Shown here: one piece after another, positions 1 to 8,346 of the stretch | Layout of the letters: each line of letters begins with the position of its first letter | Position numbering within the stretch: position 1 is the stretch's first letter | Assembly (NCBI GenBank): GCA_023091735.1 | Contig: JALKBU010000835.1 | Coordinates: 1 to 23,019 of the forward strand | Length of the DNA: 23,019 bases | Reading direction: 5' to 3' | Source: Trichomonas tenax | Lineage: Eukaryota > Parabasalia > Trichomonadida > Trichomonadidae | The notes under the pieces: model-generated | Seen by the model: the letters and a program-made list of their open reading frames with translations, nothing else | Told to the model about the DNA's origin: nothing | Database searches by the model: none | Made by a program: the position numbers and the translations under genes

Positions 1-2
1 GT

Positions 3-215
3 AATAGAGGTTATTACGGATGTGGTAACGGAGGAAAAGAAACAATTTCACGATATGATATTTCATCAGATCCCAGAGAATACAACACGGGTTTAATCAT
101 TGATCATGCAGGAAGTCACATTCATTCGGTTTACGGAAACACTGCCGACACCGGTTCAGGTACTGATTACATGCCTCCATACATTACTGTTTACACGTGG
201 TATAGGGTTAATTAA
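3..215 (+). CDS. 3' end of a tail-fibre/collar-like protein of a Maverick-like element (partial)
   Basis: The window opens inside this reading frame, which gives 70 residues and a TAA stop; the start lies upstream of the window. The fragment is rich in Gly, His, Tyr and Asp. It ends in a PPYITVYTWYRVN-type tail preceded by DHAGSHIHSV, which resembles the C-termini of phage tail-fibre/tail-collar proteins (His-rich loop, then PPYxTVYxWxR). This family resemblance is from memory and unsearched. The gene runs toward the terminal repeat at 593-706, and no other gene lies between, so it is probably the last gene of a Maverick/Polinton-like element. Trichomonad genomes are known to carry many of these. 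An unrelated host protein with a similar tail is possible. Confidence 0.55.
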   Translation, partial: NRGYYGCGNGGKETISRYDISSDPREYNTGLIIDHAGSHIHSVYGNTADTGSGTDYMPPYITVYTWYRVN

Positions 216-240
216 ATCCAAATAAATTTCTCTCATTTTT

Positions 241-600
241 CACTAAAATTATTTTTCAAAATTTCTTACCCCAAATCCTTTCGCTTTCTTTTTTTAGTTA
301 GTTAGTTAGTTTGTCATAAATTATTTTCAAAACTGAATACATTTTTATTAAAATTATTTTTCACTAAAATTATTTTTCAAAATTTCCTTACCCCAAATCC
401 TTTCGCTTTCTTTTCTTAGTTAGTTAGTTAGTTTGTCATAAATTATTTTCAAAACTGAATACATTTTTACTAAAATTATTTTTCAAAATTTCTGACTTCA
501 TAAATCCTTGCCCTTTAGGGCGTGGGCGAAGCCCTTCGCTTTCTTTTTTTAGTTAGTTAGTTTGTCATAAATTATTTTTAAAACTGAATACATTTTATAA
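241..600. repeat. Subterminal tandem duplication, three copies of a 106-135-bp unit
   Basis: Three consecutive copies begin with (C)ACTAAAATTATTTTTC at 241, 362 and 469. Each continues through an AAATCCTT..CGCTTTC segment, a run of TTAGTTAG, and GTCATAAATTATTTT. Copy 3 alone carries an insert near 511-537 with the self-complementary GCCCTTTAGGGC and the small hairpin GGGCGAAGCCC. The mirror region of the right-hand element (about 22720-22777, read in reverse) holds one copy and matches copy 3 best (CTTCATAAATCCT). The first two copies are therefore probably a local duplication with loss of the palindromic insert. Confidence 0.8.
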
Positions 601-706
601 AGTCAGGAATTCCAAAATAAAATTAACGTTAGTTTTGTAAGTAATTCAAAAATTTATTTTCTATATGGGGGACCCTAACTTGTAAAACTAATTCTGTCGT
701 AAATAT
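593..706 (+). mobile_element. Terminal repeat of left Maverick-like element
   Basis: This stretch matches, in reverse complement, positions 22470-22584. Shared blocks include TTTTATAAAGTCA, AACGTTARTTTTGTAAG, AAATTTATTTTCTATATGGG and a final CGTAAATAT, with only scattered mismatches. Together with the adjacent coding end (3-215) it marks the right-hand terminus of an element extending left of the window. The exact cut point and target duplication cannot be fixed, because similarity resumes beyond it in the hairpin. Confidence 0.75.
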
Positions 707-713
707 ATTTAAA

Positions 714-762
714 TATATGTTCGCAGAAGTCACGGCGCAGTCGTGACGAATGCGAACATATA
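714..762. repeat. Two-tier hairpin at the left element end
   Basis: Outer arms TATATGTTCGCA (714-725) and TGCGAACATATA (751-762) pair perfectly over 12 bp. The 25-nt spacer folds into a second 8-bp stem (729-736 with 740-747) closed by a 3-nt loop, with GAA on both sides. The same architecture recurs at 22368-22416 outside the other element end. It could be part of the terminal repeat, a transcription-end structure or a recombination site. Confidence 0.85.
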
Positions 763-770
763 ATTACTAA

Positions 771-935
771 CTAAGTATCTCTTTCTGAAAAGTCGCATTC
801 GTATTGTATTCCGTTTTCTTCTATGATGTTTGAGCATTTTAAAATCAAATGTTTGGATTTTGGATCATATCTAAGTTTGATGTAAGTTCTTTCATCGCCT
901 TGGAATTTAATTGTCATTTTAAAAAATGATCTCAT
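771..935 (-). pseudogene. Short reading frame (54 codons) abutting the left element end, probable gene fragment
   Basis: A minus-strand frame starts at ATG 935 and stops at TAG 771, 9 nt from the hairpin. The peptide has the mixed charged/hydrophobic make-up of real protein (for example YIKLRYDPKSKH and IEENGIQYECDF) rather than AT-rich noise. A stop lies a few codons upstream of the ATG, so nothing longer is open. It could be a small gene, or the 3' piece of a host gene cut by the insertion. I do not recognise the family. Confidence 0.3.
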
Positions 936-1879
936 TTTAAGTTTTTGATAAGAGCTTTTTCAAAGCATAAAATTTATTGTTTGAGCTTATCTCAGTTAAT
1001 TAGCTATGATTTATAAATAAAATTTTTCAAATAGGAGTCAATTGGTCAACAAAAAATTTTATTTAATTATGTTAAATATATGAAAAGTGTCTATTTTGCA
1101 AAAAAATCAAATTGAACATGCACTCGATCATTGATCCTATGACAAAACTTGCATCAACAAATTTGAGTCATGACGAGATTTCTTTATACACAGCTGGTTT
1201 TTGCTTATTCAATTTATTCTCAATTTGAGTCAAAAATTATCGGTGCGTAACACAATCGTCGACACAATACAATAAATTGACTCTTAACAAACACATGCGT
1301 ATTCAATATTTTTAGTCGATAAAATGAATATATAATATCAATGTAATCTTTATGCAGAGTTCACAAACAATTTCAATAATTTACATAAGTGTTATCCCCT
1401 GCATTTGAATAAAGGTATAAAAAATATTCAGCAACCACAATTGATCTTGAATTTTATTGCGCATTTGTGTAGTGTGATTAAAATAAATGCATTTCTATTA
1501 TTTATAAAATGTTTATTATGGCTATTTTATTCTAAAAAACGAAACTGATTAAATTTGAGAGGTTACGCAAAGCGTATGTAAACTGCTTAAATGACGGAGC
1601 ATACATCCTATATTTTTGCGTATTTGCCGCATACTTATCCTCGTAGAAGTGTCCTAAAGTAAAAGTTATGTGTCCAATTACCCAATTTTTGTAATTTTTT
1701 TTCGTTTTTCGTGAAATCTGATCAGAGCCGAAAAGTCTAAAAAGTCAAAAATAAATCAGCCATTCATCAATATAATACACACAGATTACATATATCCACT
1801 AAAATTCGATCTCAAATTTGTTTAAAATAATATCAAAAAGTGACCAAAAATAGGGGTTTTCTCCACATAAAAGTGAGGT
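936..1879. other. AT-rich intergenic stretch, no gene seen
   Basis: About 0.94 kb with no open frame of note and no RNA gene that I can recognise. It is dominated by A/T runs. TTTGAGAGG near 1554 is followed about 27 nt later by CTTAA, a weak echo of the TTAA-element end described at 2195-2238, but the bases between do not match. Confidence 0.6.
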
Positions 1880-2242
1880 TGGGATATTTCTGGCATGTAA
1901 GGGACACACTGTTCAATTAAGTTCTATAAGGTTCTTGTAAACAATAAAATTTTTAAGCAAAGGAAGGTAATGAAAAATGGAGGAGGAGAAGAAGAAAAAA
2001 GAAGTAGAGGGACATCTTTGAAATCTTGGCGAACTTTGATTGCTTTTGAACTGCTGTCAGCGATGATGACGCCGCGCCAGCGTCGAAAGCCCTATTTTTT
2101 GATATTTGAATGTCCACGAAACACCCAAAATGTGTCACTTTTCCAAAGTGTAGAAATGATAAATCTTCTTTTTCTTTTCTCACTTTTACCAATAACCTTA
2201 GGGAAATTGAGAGGTGTCAAAATGGTCGGGGTGCAGCCTTAA
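1880..2242. mobile_element. Degenerate relic of a TTAA-flanked element
   Basis: Positions 2195-2242 read AATAACCTTAGGGAAATTG, then GAGAGGTGTCA and GGGGTGCAGCC, then TTAA. They track the right end of the intact element (about 17333-17385), including the flanking TTAA at 2239-2242. The opposite end is unclear; GACAC(n)TTCAATT and CTATAAGGTT at 1903-1934 resemble the inverted inner part of the left end. The interior is less AT-rich than its surroundings and includes a GACGC/GCGTC hairpin at 2068-2084. The open frames on both strands here (1953-2192 and 1970-2242) are mutually antisense and low-complexity, so I do not call them genes. Confidence 0.35.
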
Positions 2243-2309
2243 GAAATATATTTCATTTTTCCATATTTCATCATGAAAAATAAAGATACAACACTCTATT
2301 TTAATATAT

Positions 2310-3653
2310 TTAAATATATTTCCTGTTGAAGATGAAGCCAATGATTGGAGTCAATGTTATAACGAAGAACATTCCAATTGCCATTCCTTTGTCTTTTTGG
2401 TAGAAATCGATCCATGAAAGATATATTTCCTTGAAGAATGATGATTGATATCCTAATCTTATCATGTCATCATGACTGAGTGATGGCATCTTTTTGTCAT
2501 CAACAACAGTCTGTTTTTCTTTTGATTCTTTTGGTTTTTCGATCGAATTAATGATTTTATCTACATCTTTCGATATAATGATGTTTCTGAATGACAATGA
2601 TGGAGTAACATTCCACAGTTCAAAGCCGACAGCCCAAATCTCACCAATATCGTGTGGATGTAAATCTTCAACAAAGTTTGGATTCGGAATCAATCTTGGT
2701 CTCCACGGACCTCTATACAATGGATTTCTGTATCTCGGGGGTTCCCATTTTCCTTTGTATTTGTCGTTCAATATTAGAGGAGCTTCCCACAGTCCACAGC
2801 CAGGAGCTTTTTGGCACTTTGGGTTCAATATGTGCGGAGGTTCCCATTGTCCGAATACGTCATCATCCCAATCTTCAGGCTTCTTTGCTTTTGGATCTGG
2901 AAATGTTTTTGGCTCGTTTAGAAGCCATCCTTTTGGCGGCTTTGTCCTTGATGGGTCTGGAATGTACTCTGGTTCATCTTCGTCCCAGTCGTCAGGCTTT
3001 TTGGCCTTTTCGTCGATAATATATTCATCATCAATCCAATCGTGTGGTTTTTTGTCTGTTGGATCAGCAATCTCTCGCTCATTGATTGGTGGATATAAAT
3101 CTGTAAGTAAATTTCCGATTCTTATCTTTTCTCCGTCGATTAAGATTTCAAATTCGTTATTCTTTCTGACTACGAGTGAGTAGATGTGTGATTTATTGGC
3201 TAAATTCGATAGAGGCGGAATTTTCAGTGATTTTTCGAAACCTTTGTGCTTAATAATAAAGTGAATCAAATTCGAATTTTCGCATCGATCCGGACCAAAC
3301 ATGATTTTGTAGTCTGTTTTGTTCGAAACTTGTCTTTCGTTTATATTTTTGTCTGAATATAGCTTCAAATACCCTCCTGCGCAGTCGATATTTTCATTTG
3401 GAACAACTTCATATTGAATGACGAAATCTGTGTTATTGAGATTAATTGGCGAATGGAATTTTCTCGTTATTGCATATCTAGAGCTTTTTGTTGCCATTGA
3501 TAAAGATTTCGTAAAATTATTATAGAAAAATAAACCATTATAACCATCAACCTTTGTCTGAATCCAAGAATTCAGTGACTTTTCGCTATTAAAAGTCTCC
3601 AAAAACTCTTCTAAACAAAAGCAATGATTGATAAATAAAAACAAATTAAACAT
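2310..3653 (-). CDS. Calnexin (ER membrane lectin chaperone)
   Basis: This 447-residue protein is a calreticulin/calnexin-family chaperone that binds monoglucosylated N-glycans on folding glycoproteins in the ER. A short signal peptide (about residues 1-14) leads into a globular lectin domain with ENIDCAGGYLKL (88-98) and YKIMFGPDRC (115-124). Cys91 and Cys124 match the conserved disulphide. The P domain (about 194-330) has four type-1 repeats of DP..KKPxDWDxxx form, then type-2 repeats of xWEPPxxxNPxY form. Four plus four repeats and a C-terminal TM helix (about 420-441) indicate calnexin rather than calreticulin. The cytosolic tail is only about five residues (NRKYI), much shorter than in animals. 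The frame opens further upstream, but ATG 3653 is the first ATG. It diverges from the Erv46-like gene across 315 bp. Confidence 0.93.
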   Translation of the reverse strand: MFNLFLFINHCFCLEEFLETFNSEKSLNSWIQTKVDGYNGLFFYNNFTKSLSMATKSSRYAITRKFHSPINLNNTDFVIQYEVVPNENIDCAGGYLKLYSDKNINERQVSNKTDYKIMFGPDRCENSNLIHFIIKHKGFEKSLKIPPLSNLANKSHIYSLVVRKNNEFEILIDGEKIRIGNLLTDLYPPINEREIADPTDKKPHDWIDDEYIIDEKAKKPDDWDEDEPEYIPDPSRTKPPKGWLLNEPKTFPDPKAKKPEDWDDDVFGQWEPPHILNPKCQKAPGCGLWEAPLILNDKYKGKWEPPRYRNPLYRGPWRPRLIPNPNFVEDLHPHDIGEIWAVGFELWNVTPSLSFRNIIISKDVDKIINSIEKPKESKEKQTVVDDKKMPSLSHDDMIRLGYQSSFFKEIYLSWIDFYQKDKGMAIGMFFVITLTPIIGFIFNRKYI

Positions 3654-3968
3654 TTGAACAAAAAAAAATTTCAACAAAACAATCTCCTATATCACCATAT
3701 ACTAATATTTTTGTCATGTAAACCTCAAAATTGTCAAATAAATACCATTTTTGTCATTTAAATTTAATATATTTGCTATGTAAATTATTAATTTGACATA
3801 TAAAATGAGTTTATATGACAGATTACAAAAATAAAACAGTCAGGAAAAAATGTAAATCAATTATTGTCAGATTTCTAAAATTTAAATAGTTTATTTGTCG
3901 ATTTTTGTTTAGAAATTTTACATATTGCCGTGTAAATCAAACATTTGCCAAATAAAATTTTAAAAGAA
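3654..3968. promoter_or_regulatory. Divergent promoter region with clustered TTTGNCATGTAAA motifs
   Basis: The spacer between calnexin and the Erv46-like gene holds TTTGTCATGTAAA (3710-3722), TTTGTCATTTAAA (3750-3762), TTTGCTATGTAAA (3772-3784), TTGACATATAAAA (3793-3805) and TTGCCGTGTAAA (3925-3936). Further weak variants occur, such as TATATGACA (3812-3820). The same motif recurs in other spacers and was not noticed inside genes, so it is probably a transcription-factor site. Co-regulation of the two ER genes is inference. Confidence 0.5.
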
Positions 3969-5084
3969 ATGTTGAGTGTTTTTGATGTTTTTCCGAAGTT
4001 TTCGGACAGAAGTGTAAACATACAGACAATCGGCGGCGGAATTATTTCCATGCTGACGACTGCATGGGTTGTCTTCCTTTTGCTCGGAAAATTCCATTCA
4101 ATTATTTATCCCGAAATGCAATCGACAGTTATTCTCGATAAGGAACACGTTGAAGGGCAAAGGAAAGTTTTCATCAATTTCGATATCACAGTTAAGACAA
4201 AATGCACAATGATTCACATTGATCTTTTCGAACATGATGGAAGGGTACAAACAGATATGATTGACAACATTACACGCGCCAGGTTCGCTGAAGACGGTAC
4301 AAATATTAACGAAGCTTTAGAAAAGAAAGTTCGCGCAAATAAAAAAGCTACAGAAATTCCTCCTGGTTATTGCGGCAAATGCATACTGAAGACAGACAAA
4401 GAGTGCTGTAATACGTGCAGAGAAATCATGGATGTCTTCAAATCTCACGGTCTTGACTATTATTCGAGCGATGCTTGGGATCAGTGCGAAAGAGAAGGAG
4501 TTTTAGATTTTGGTGTTGAATCATGCAGAATTACAGGCAAAATTAAAGTCAAAAAACAATCAGGAAACTTCCATATCGCAATTGGAAAGAATATTCCAGG
4601 AGCTGCACGTTCTCACGTCCACGATTTGAGCGGCGTCCAGCAGAAGCATAGAACAAGCCATGTTATTCACTCTCTTACCGTTGGTGATCCCGTTAATTAT
4701 TACGCTCCACCATTAACAAACGTCGAAATGGATTTACCAGACCTAAACGGAAGCAACTACTGGATGGCGAACTACTTCCTGCACGCTGTTCCAGAGCGTT
4801 TGGCAACATCAAATAAAATCGATTCTTACAGATACACAGCGTTCCCAAGTCAGAGAACAGTCACATTAAAGTCGAAGAAGGGATTCCCAGGAATCGTGTT
4901 TTACTATGATTTCGCACCAATGGTTGTCGTTTCGATTCCAAATCGCCAATATCTTCGCAGCATCATTGTCGATGTTTGCGGCATCATTGGCGGCGCTTTC
5001 TCATTCGCTGCAATCATCGATGCATTCACATTCAGTGCTTTATCGAGCATCCGCGGAAAGACAAGAATCGGAAAAATCGCTTAA
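3969..5084 (+). CDS. Erv46/ERGIC3-type COPII cargo receptor
   Basis: This 371-residue protein belongs to the Erv41/Erv46 (ERGIC2/ERGIC3) family, which cycles between ER and Golgi in COPII/COPI vesicles and helps retrieve or package cargo. It has the expected plan: a short cytosolic N-terminus with FDVFPKF, a TM helix at about residues 23-45, a long luminal domain, and a second TM helix close to the C-terminus (IIVDVCGIIGGAFSFAAIIDAF). The Cys-rich luminal segment with YCGKC...ECCNTCREIM marks the Erv46/ERGIC3 branch rather than Erv41. ATG 3969 is used because the frame upstream offers only a TTG, and the mature start fits family N-termini. An ACATG-type promoter motif ends about 33 nt upstream. 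Confidence 0.92.
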   Translation: MLSVFDVFPKFSDRSVNIQTIGGGIISMLTTAWVVFLLLGKFHSIIYPEMQSTVILDKEHVEGQRKVFINFDITVKTKCTMIHIDLFEHDGRVQTDMIDNITRARFAEDGTNINEALEKKVRANKKATEIPPGYCGKCILKTDKECCNTCREIMDVFKSHGLDYYSSDAWDQCEREGVLDFGVESCRITGKIKVKKQSGNFHIAIGKNIPGAARSHVHDLSGVQQKHRTSHVIHSLTVGDPVNYYAPPLTNVEMDLPDLNGSNYWMANYFLHAVPERLATSNKIDSYRYTAFPSQRTVTLKSKKGFPGIVFYYDFAPMVVVSIPNRQYLRSIIVDVCGIIGGAFSFAAIIDAFTFSALSSIRGKTRIGKIA

Positions 5085-5474
5085 TTGTATTGTGATATAA
5101 TTACATCTTATTTCAATTTTGTTGATATTATAATAAAAATGAAAGGCTTTATAATAAATTATTTAATTTGTGATGCTTTATTCAGTTCATATTTTTATAT
5201 GCTAAGATATGATATTAAGAAATGATCTTTTCTAGTTACATTAAATGCATTATTTTGAATAAAAACACTGCTTTTTTAATTACTTAAAGAATGAATCTAA
5301 AATTTTATAGATTCAAATATATTTTTTGATACTAGTGGCTTTTTTCTTGATGTATTAGGTTCTATCTGTGGTGTTATTAATATTGAAAGGCAGATTTGTC
5401 GACGTTGTCGTTAAAACAAAAGAGTTTTTCGAAGAAAAAATGAAAAAACGTGACATTCAAATAACGTACACAAG
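5085..5474. other. Intergenic region between Erv46-like and CDC14-like genes
   Basis: The first 260 nt are A/T-rich with nothing recognisable. From about 5363 to 5478 an open frame without an early ATG has a coding-like composition (VDVVVKTKEFFEEKMKKRD). It ends in a TGA that overlaps the ATG of the next gene in a different frame. It may be a relic or chance; no conserved domain is evident. Confidence 0.4.
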
Positions 5475-6683
5475 ATGACATTGATTCGATCAGAGCTCGG
5501 AATAACGATAATTCCAGGCAAATTTATAATGCACTGCCTCCAGGACAAACCGAAGGACACGATTTGCGATCATTATTTCAACTACGACGAAATTCCAGTT
5601 TTAGTTTTCGAACCAATGTCGAGAGAAAACGGTCCTCCGTCTCTACACCAAATAACGGAGTTCATAAAAGTGATTAAAGACAAATTAACAAAAATTAACA
5701 AACAGATTCATATTTGCGTTTCATTAGCGGCTGAATCTCGCGTAAATTGCATGTTTTTGATATGCGCAATGATTCTCCTCGAAAGAGACTTCATAAACAG
5801 CTTCTTAGGACAGCAAAATAATCAACAATACGTCACAAAATGGGGAAAACCAAAACCACGGAAAATGCCGGATTATAACGACCCAATATCAATATTTAAG
5901 GACGTTTATCCACCGATAGAAGACTTTGAAGACGCCACTGCTTCGCCATTTACAATATCTTTATGTGATGCGTTGAATGGCTTCATAAAAGGCGCGAAAC
6001 TCGGCTGGTACTGTCACACGACGTTTGACTCTGAAATATACAACTTTTACATGCAACCAGAAAATGGTTTCATGACATGGATTGTTCCTGAGCGATTATT
6101 GGTTCTTTCTGCGCCAGGAACTGCAGATTCTCCTCTTCTTTTCGACATGCTGCCGCTGTTCAGGAAGTGGCACATCTACACAGTTGTTTCTTTCACAACA
6201 GAATTGCGAGGAGCGGAAGATTTAGTGAGAGTTGGAATCGAGCATTTAACGCTCGATACTCCTCAAGATTCGCTTCCTTCGATTGCAGATGTCATCAAAT
6301 TCTGCGATCTCTGCGATGAAGGACACGCTGTCGCTATTTGTTCGTTGAACGGATTAGGAAGAGGTCCAATGTTTGCTGCCGCTTGGTTAATTCGCATGTT
6401 CGGATTCCATCCTAAAGAAGCAATTGGTTGGGTCCGTTGCGTGCGTCAGGGATCAATATACGGTGTGCAGCAAGACTTCCTTATGAGAATAGATAGATCT
6501 TTTAATCCGGACTCGATTCAGGCTGCGCCTGCAAAATCGGGGCCAACAATGTCCCTGAAAGCGAAGAGGAATTTACCTCCAACTCAATATCCTTCAAAAG
6601 CCCAGTCGAGACTTAATACTGCTGGAAGAACAATCTCAAGCATGAGTTCGCTTGCAAAGAGGAAACCAGCAATTGTTTTATAA
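5475..6683 (+). CDS. CDC14-like dual-specificity phosphatase homologue, probably catalytically dead
   Basis: The 402-residue protein follows CDC14 order: an N-terminal DSPn-type domain (about residues 1-150, with DHYFNYDE) and a C-terminal phosphatase domain (about 195-340, with FMTWIVPERLLVLSAPG and REAIGW-like KEAIGWVRCVRQGSIYGVQQDFL). A basic, Ser/Lys-rich tail runs from 341 to 402. CDC14 enzymes dephosphorylate CDK-type sites and act in mitotic exit and cytokinesis. Here the signature that should read HCxAGLGRT is C-S-L-N-G-L-G-R-G (289-297). Ser290 sits where the catalytic Cys belongs and Cys289 where the His belongs. Arg296 is kept. The general-acid loop PDGSTP is replaced by TPQDSLP (262-268). 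The frame is intact, so it is probably a pseudophosphatase scaffold or substrate trap. An in-frame stop lies just upstream of the ATG. Confidence 0.85.
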   Translation: MTLIRSELGITIIPGKFIMHCLQDKPKDTICDHYFNYDEIPVLVFEPMSRENGPPSLHQITEFIKVIKDKLTKINKQIHICVSLAAESRVNCMFLICAMILLERDFINSFLGQQNNQQYVTKWGKPKPRKMPDYNDPISIFKDVYPPIEDFEDATASPFTISLCDALNGFIKGAKLGWYCHTTFDSEIYNFYMQPENGFMTWIVPERLLVLSAPGTADSPLLFDMLPLFRKWHIYTVVSFTTELRGAEDLVRVGIEHLTLDTPQDSLPSIADVIKFCDLCDEGHAVAICSLNGLGRGPMFAAAWLIRMFGFHPKEAIGWVRCVRQGSIYGVQQDFLMRIDRSFNPDSIQAAPAKSGPTMSLKAKRNLPPTQYPSKAQSRLNTAGRTISSMSSLAKRKPAIVL

Positions 6684-6787
6684 AGTTTATTTGTATGTGT
6701 GTTTATTTTTAACTTTCAAATTTTTTTGATTCATTTCAAATTCAACATTAAAGATAAAACAAATTAAAAAAAACTTTGAACATTTGA

Positions 6788-7917
6788 CGTTCATTACTCA
6801 TATATAAAATAAATGGTAAAATAACTCATAAATCAATTATTTTAAAATGGATTTCAGATCACAAGTATCCAGAGCTTGAATTAAAGGTATTGAATCACGT
6901 AGATCCTATTGAAGATAAAAACTACAATTTTAGCGACATTGTTGACTTCCATATTACAATTGCTGATGGTGATGAAGATGATTATCTTGATGTTTTCTAT
7001 TCTGTGAACGTCACAGATTGGATAAATATCAAGCAATGTCCAAGTGAGCATAGAAGAATCTGCTCAGATTTCCATTTAACTTATTTTATCCCCAGTATCG
7101 AAGGAGATCATGAATTAATCTTTAATGTTAAGGATAGCAAGAATGAATCATCAAAGGATGCAATATTTACCATTAAAGTTCCTGTATCAAATGCTAATGA
7201 AACAATAGAAGAAGATGAAGGCATTGATTTGTCAGGATGAAGGACCTGTATCAGGTTCTGGATCAGGAAGTGGAGGACCTGGTTCTGGAGGCTCTGGGGA
7301 AGAAGGTGGCTCTGGTTTGGAAAGTGGAGGTGTATCTGGTTCTGGAGGTTCAGGAACTGATCCAAAGCCTGAAGATGAGCCAAGATCAGCACCGTTTGCA
7401 CCACAAACGCGATACCCAAGACCTTCTTTGGTGCCATCTGGTTACACAGGAATGACTACGATAACACAATACATGACGATGATAACGACGTACACATACA
7501 TTAACAAGTCGATGTACTACACATACACTTTCTCTGTCACCGACATCGAAATCATTGCAACAACTTCAGAGAACATCGCAATTGGATTCTTTGAGACAAC
7601 GTTCGGAAAATACGTCCTTTGGCCTCTCATCGCTGTAATATTCGTTGCAATAATAATCGGCATCGTTGTCATCATCATCATGAAGCGACATCAGAAGATG
7701 GAAGAGAGCGAAGACAACATCGATCACATACAAGAGGAGACAGTCTAGATCGGAACAACGACAGACATGACAGTCATAAACGACAATCCTCTTTTCACAG
7801 ACACCAAAAATAAACGATGATCCATTCAAGGGAGACTTCGAAGAAGAAAACATCCACAAAAAATATCAAATCGAATCCGATGAAGAAATCGTTGACGATG
7901 GTGTCGCAGATCTTTAA
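6788..7917 (+). pseudogene. Broken gene for a trichomonad surface membrane protein
   Basis: Three pieces in different frames form one protein plan. The first (6788-7240, no ATG at its start) is a repeat-like extracellular region with ISDHKYPELELKV and ITIADGDEDDYLDVFYSV, typical of beta-rich surface-protein repeats in trichomonads. After a shift near 7225-7240, the second (frame of 7215) has a Gly/Ser-rich linker, a Tyr/Thr-rich segment and a TM helix (PLIAVIFVAIIIGIVVIIIM, about 7624-7683). A TAG at 7746-7748 interrupts it; beyond that the same frame continues with NDNPLFTDTKN. A further shift near 7810 leads to a cytosolic tail, DDPFKGDFEEEN to the TAA at 7917. The missing start plus three lesions argue for a decayed 3' remnant of a longer gene rather than sequencing error. 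The exact surface family is not certain. Confidence 0.65.
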
Positions 7918-7967
7918 TTTAAGCATTTTATTTTAATATTTTCTGCTTTTTCATGAAAGAACGGAAT

Positions 7968-8050
7968 TTACGTGACATAAGTGGTAGTTTATATGTCAGA
8001 TATATTTACGTGGCAAAATAATTTTTACATGACTATTATTAAGGTTCACA
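7968..8050 (+). promoter_or_regulatory. Motif cluster and initiator ahead of the ankyrin gene
   Basis: Four copies of the reverse-orientation motif lie in 66 bp: TTTACGTGACA (7968-7978), TTTATATGTCA (7988-7998), TTTACGTGGCA (8005-8015) and TTTACATGAC (8024-8033). An initiator-like TCACA (8046-8050) follows, 13 nt before the ATG at 8063. That matches the trichomonad Inr consensus TCA(C/T)(A/T), which sits close to start codons. Confidence 0.5.
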
Positions 8051-8062
8051 AACGCTTAAAAA

Positions 8063-8158
8063 ATGAAAAGCGCAAAAGTAGTGGTTAATCTCGATCCAAA
8101 GAGCGTTAAACACTTCATTAGGACTACAGACAACATAGACAAAGTAATTCTTTCATAA
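8063..8158 (+). pseudogene. 5' segment of the ankyrin gene, out of frame with the main body
   Basis: An ATG with a well-placed initiator opens a 31-codon frame whose residues (KSVKHFIRTTDNIDKV) look like the N-terminus of a trichomonad ankyrin protein. It stops at 8156-8158. The adjoining frame that carries the ankyrin repeats is open from 8122 but has no ATG until 8347. A single-base shift between 8122 and 8155 would join them. No consensus trichomonad intron (GTATGT ... ACTAAC) is present. This could be a real lesion, an assembly error or unusual decoding. Confidence 0.5.
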
Positions 8159-8346
8159 AATCATTTTATTCATTAAATAATTTACGAAATTCATTCTCAA
8201 ATTCATGGAATTCTTCATATTTTTATAAAACACTTCTAAGACTATGCGTTGAATACGGTCAAATCGAATCTGTTGATATTTTACTTAAAAATGGAGCGAA
8301 AGGTAAAAATTTAATTCGATCTGCAGTACGAAAAAGCGAAATTCCA

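Noticed and set aside
1541..1590. TTTGAGAGG ... CTTAA as a third TTAA-element end
   Set aside because: Only the outer words match; the 25 bases between do not.
1953..2242. Overlapping open frames on both strands (79 and 90 codons)
   Set aside because: Mutually antisense and low-complexity, and located in the suspected element relic; the Leu/Phe run is the complement of an A/G-rich tract.
2303..2320. Perfect 18-bp palindrome AATATATTTAAATATATT, shared in part with 702-718
   Set aside because: Pure A/T palindromes of this kind arise easily in such sequence; no further similarity around the two sites.
2494..3183. Long plus-strand Ser/Gly/Phe-rich open frame
   Set aside because: Antisense to the calnexin P-domain repeats; the periodic codons there leave the other strand open. 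No start context and no domain.
3654..3677. Extension of calnexin to a TTG start
   Set aside because: Non-ATG starts are not expected in trichomonad nuclear genes, and the signal peptide begins properly at ATG 3653. The same reasoning moved the starts of the Erv46, two-TM and polytopic membrane genes to the first ATG.
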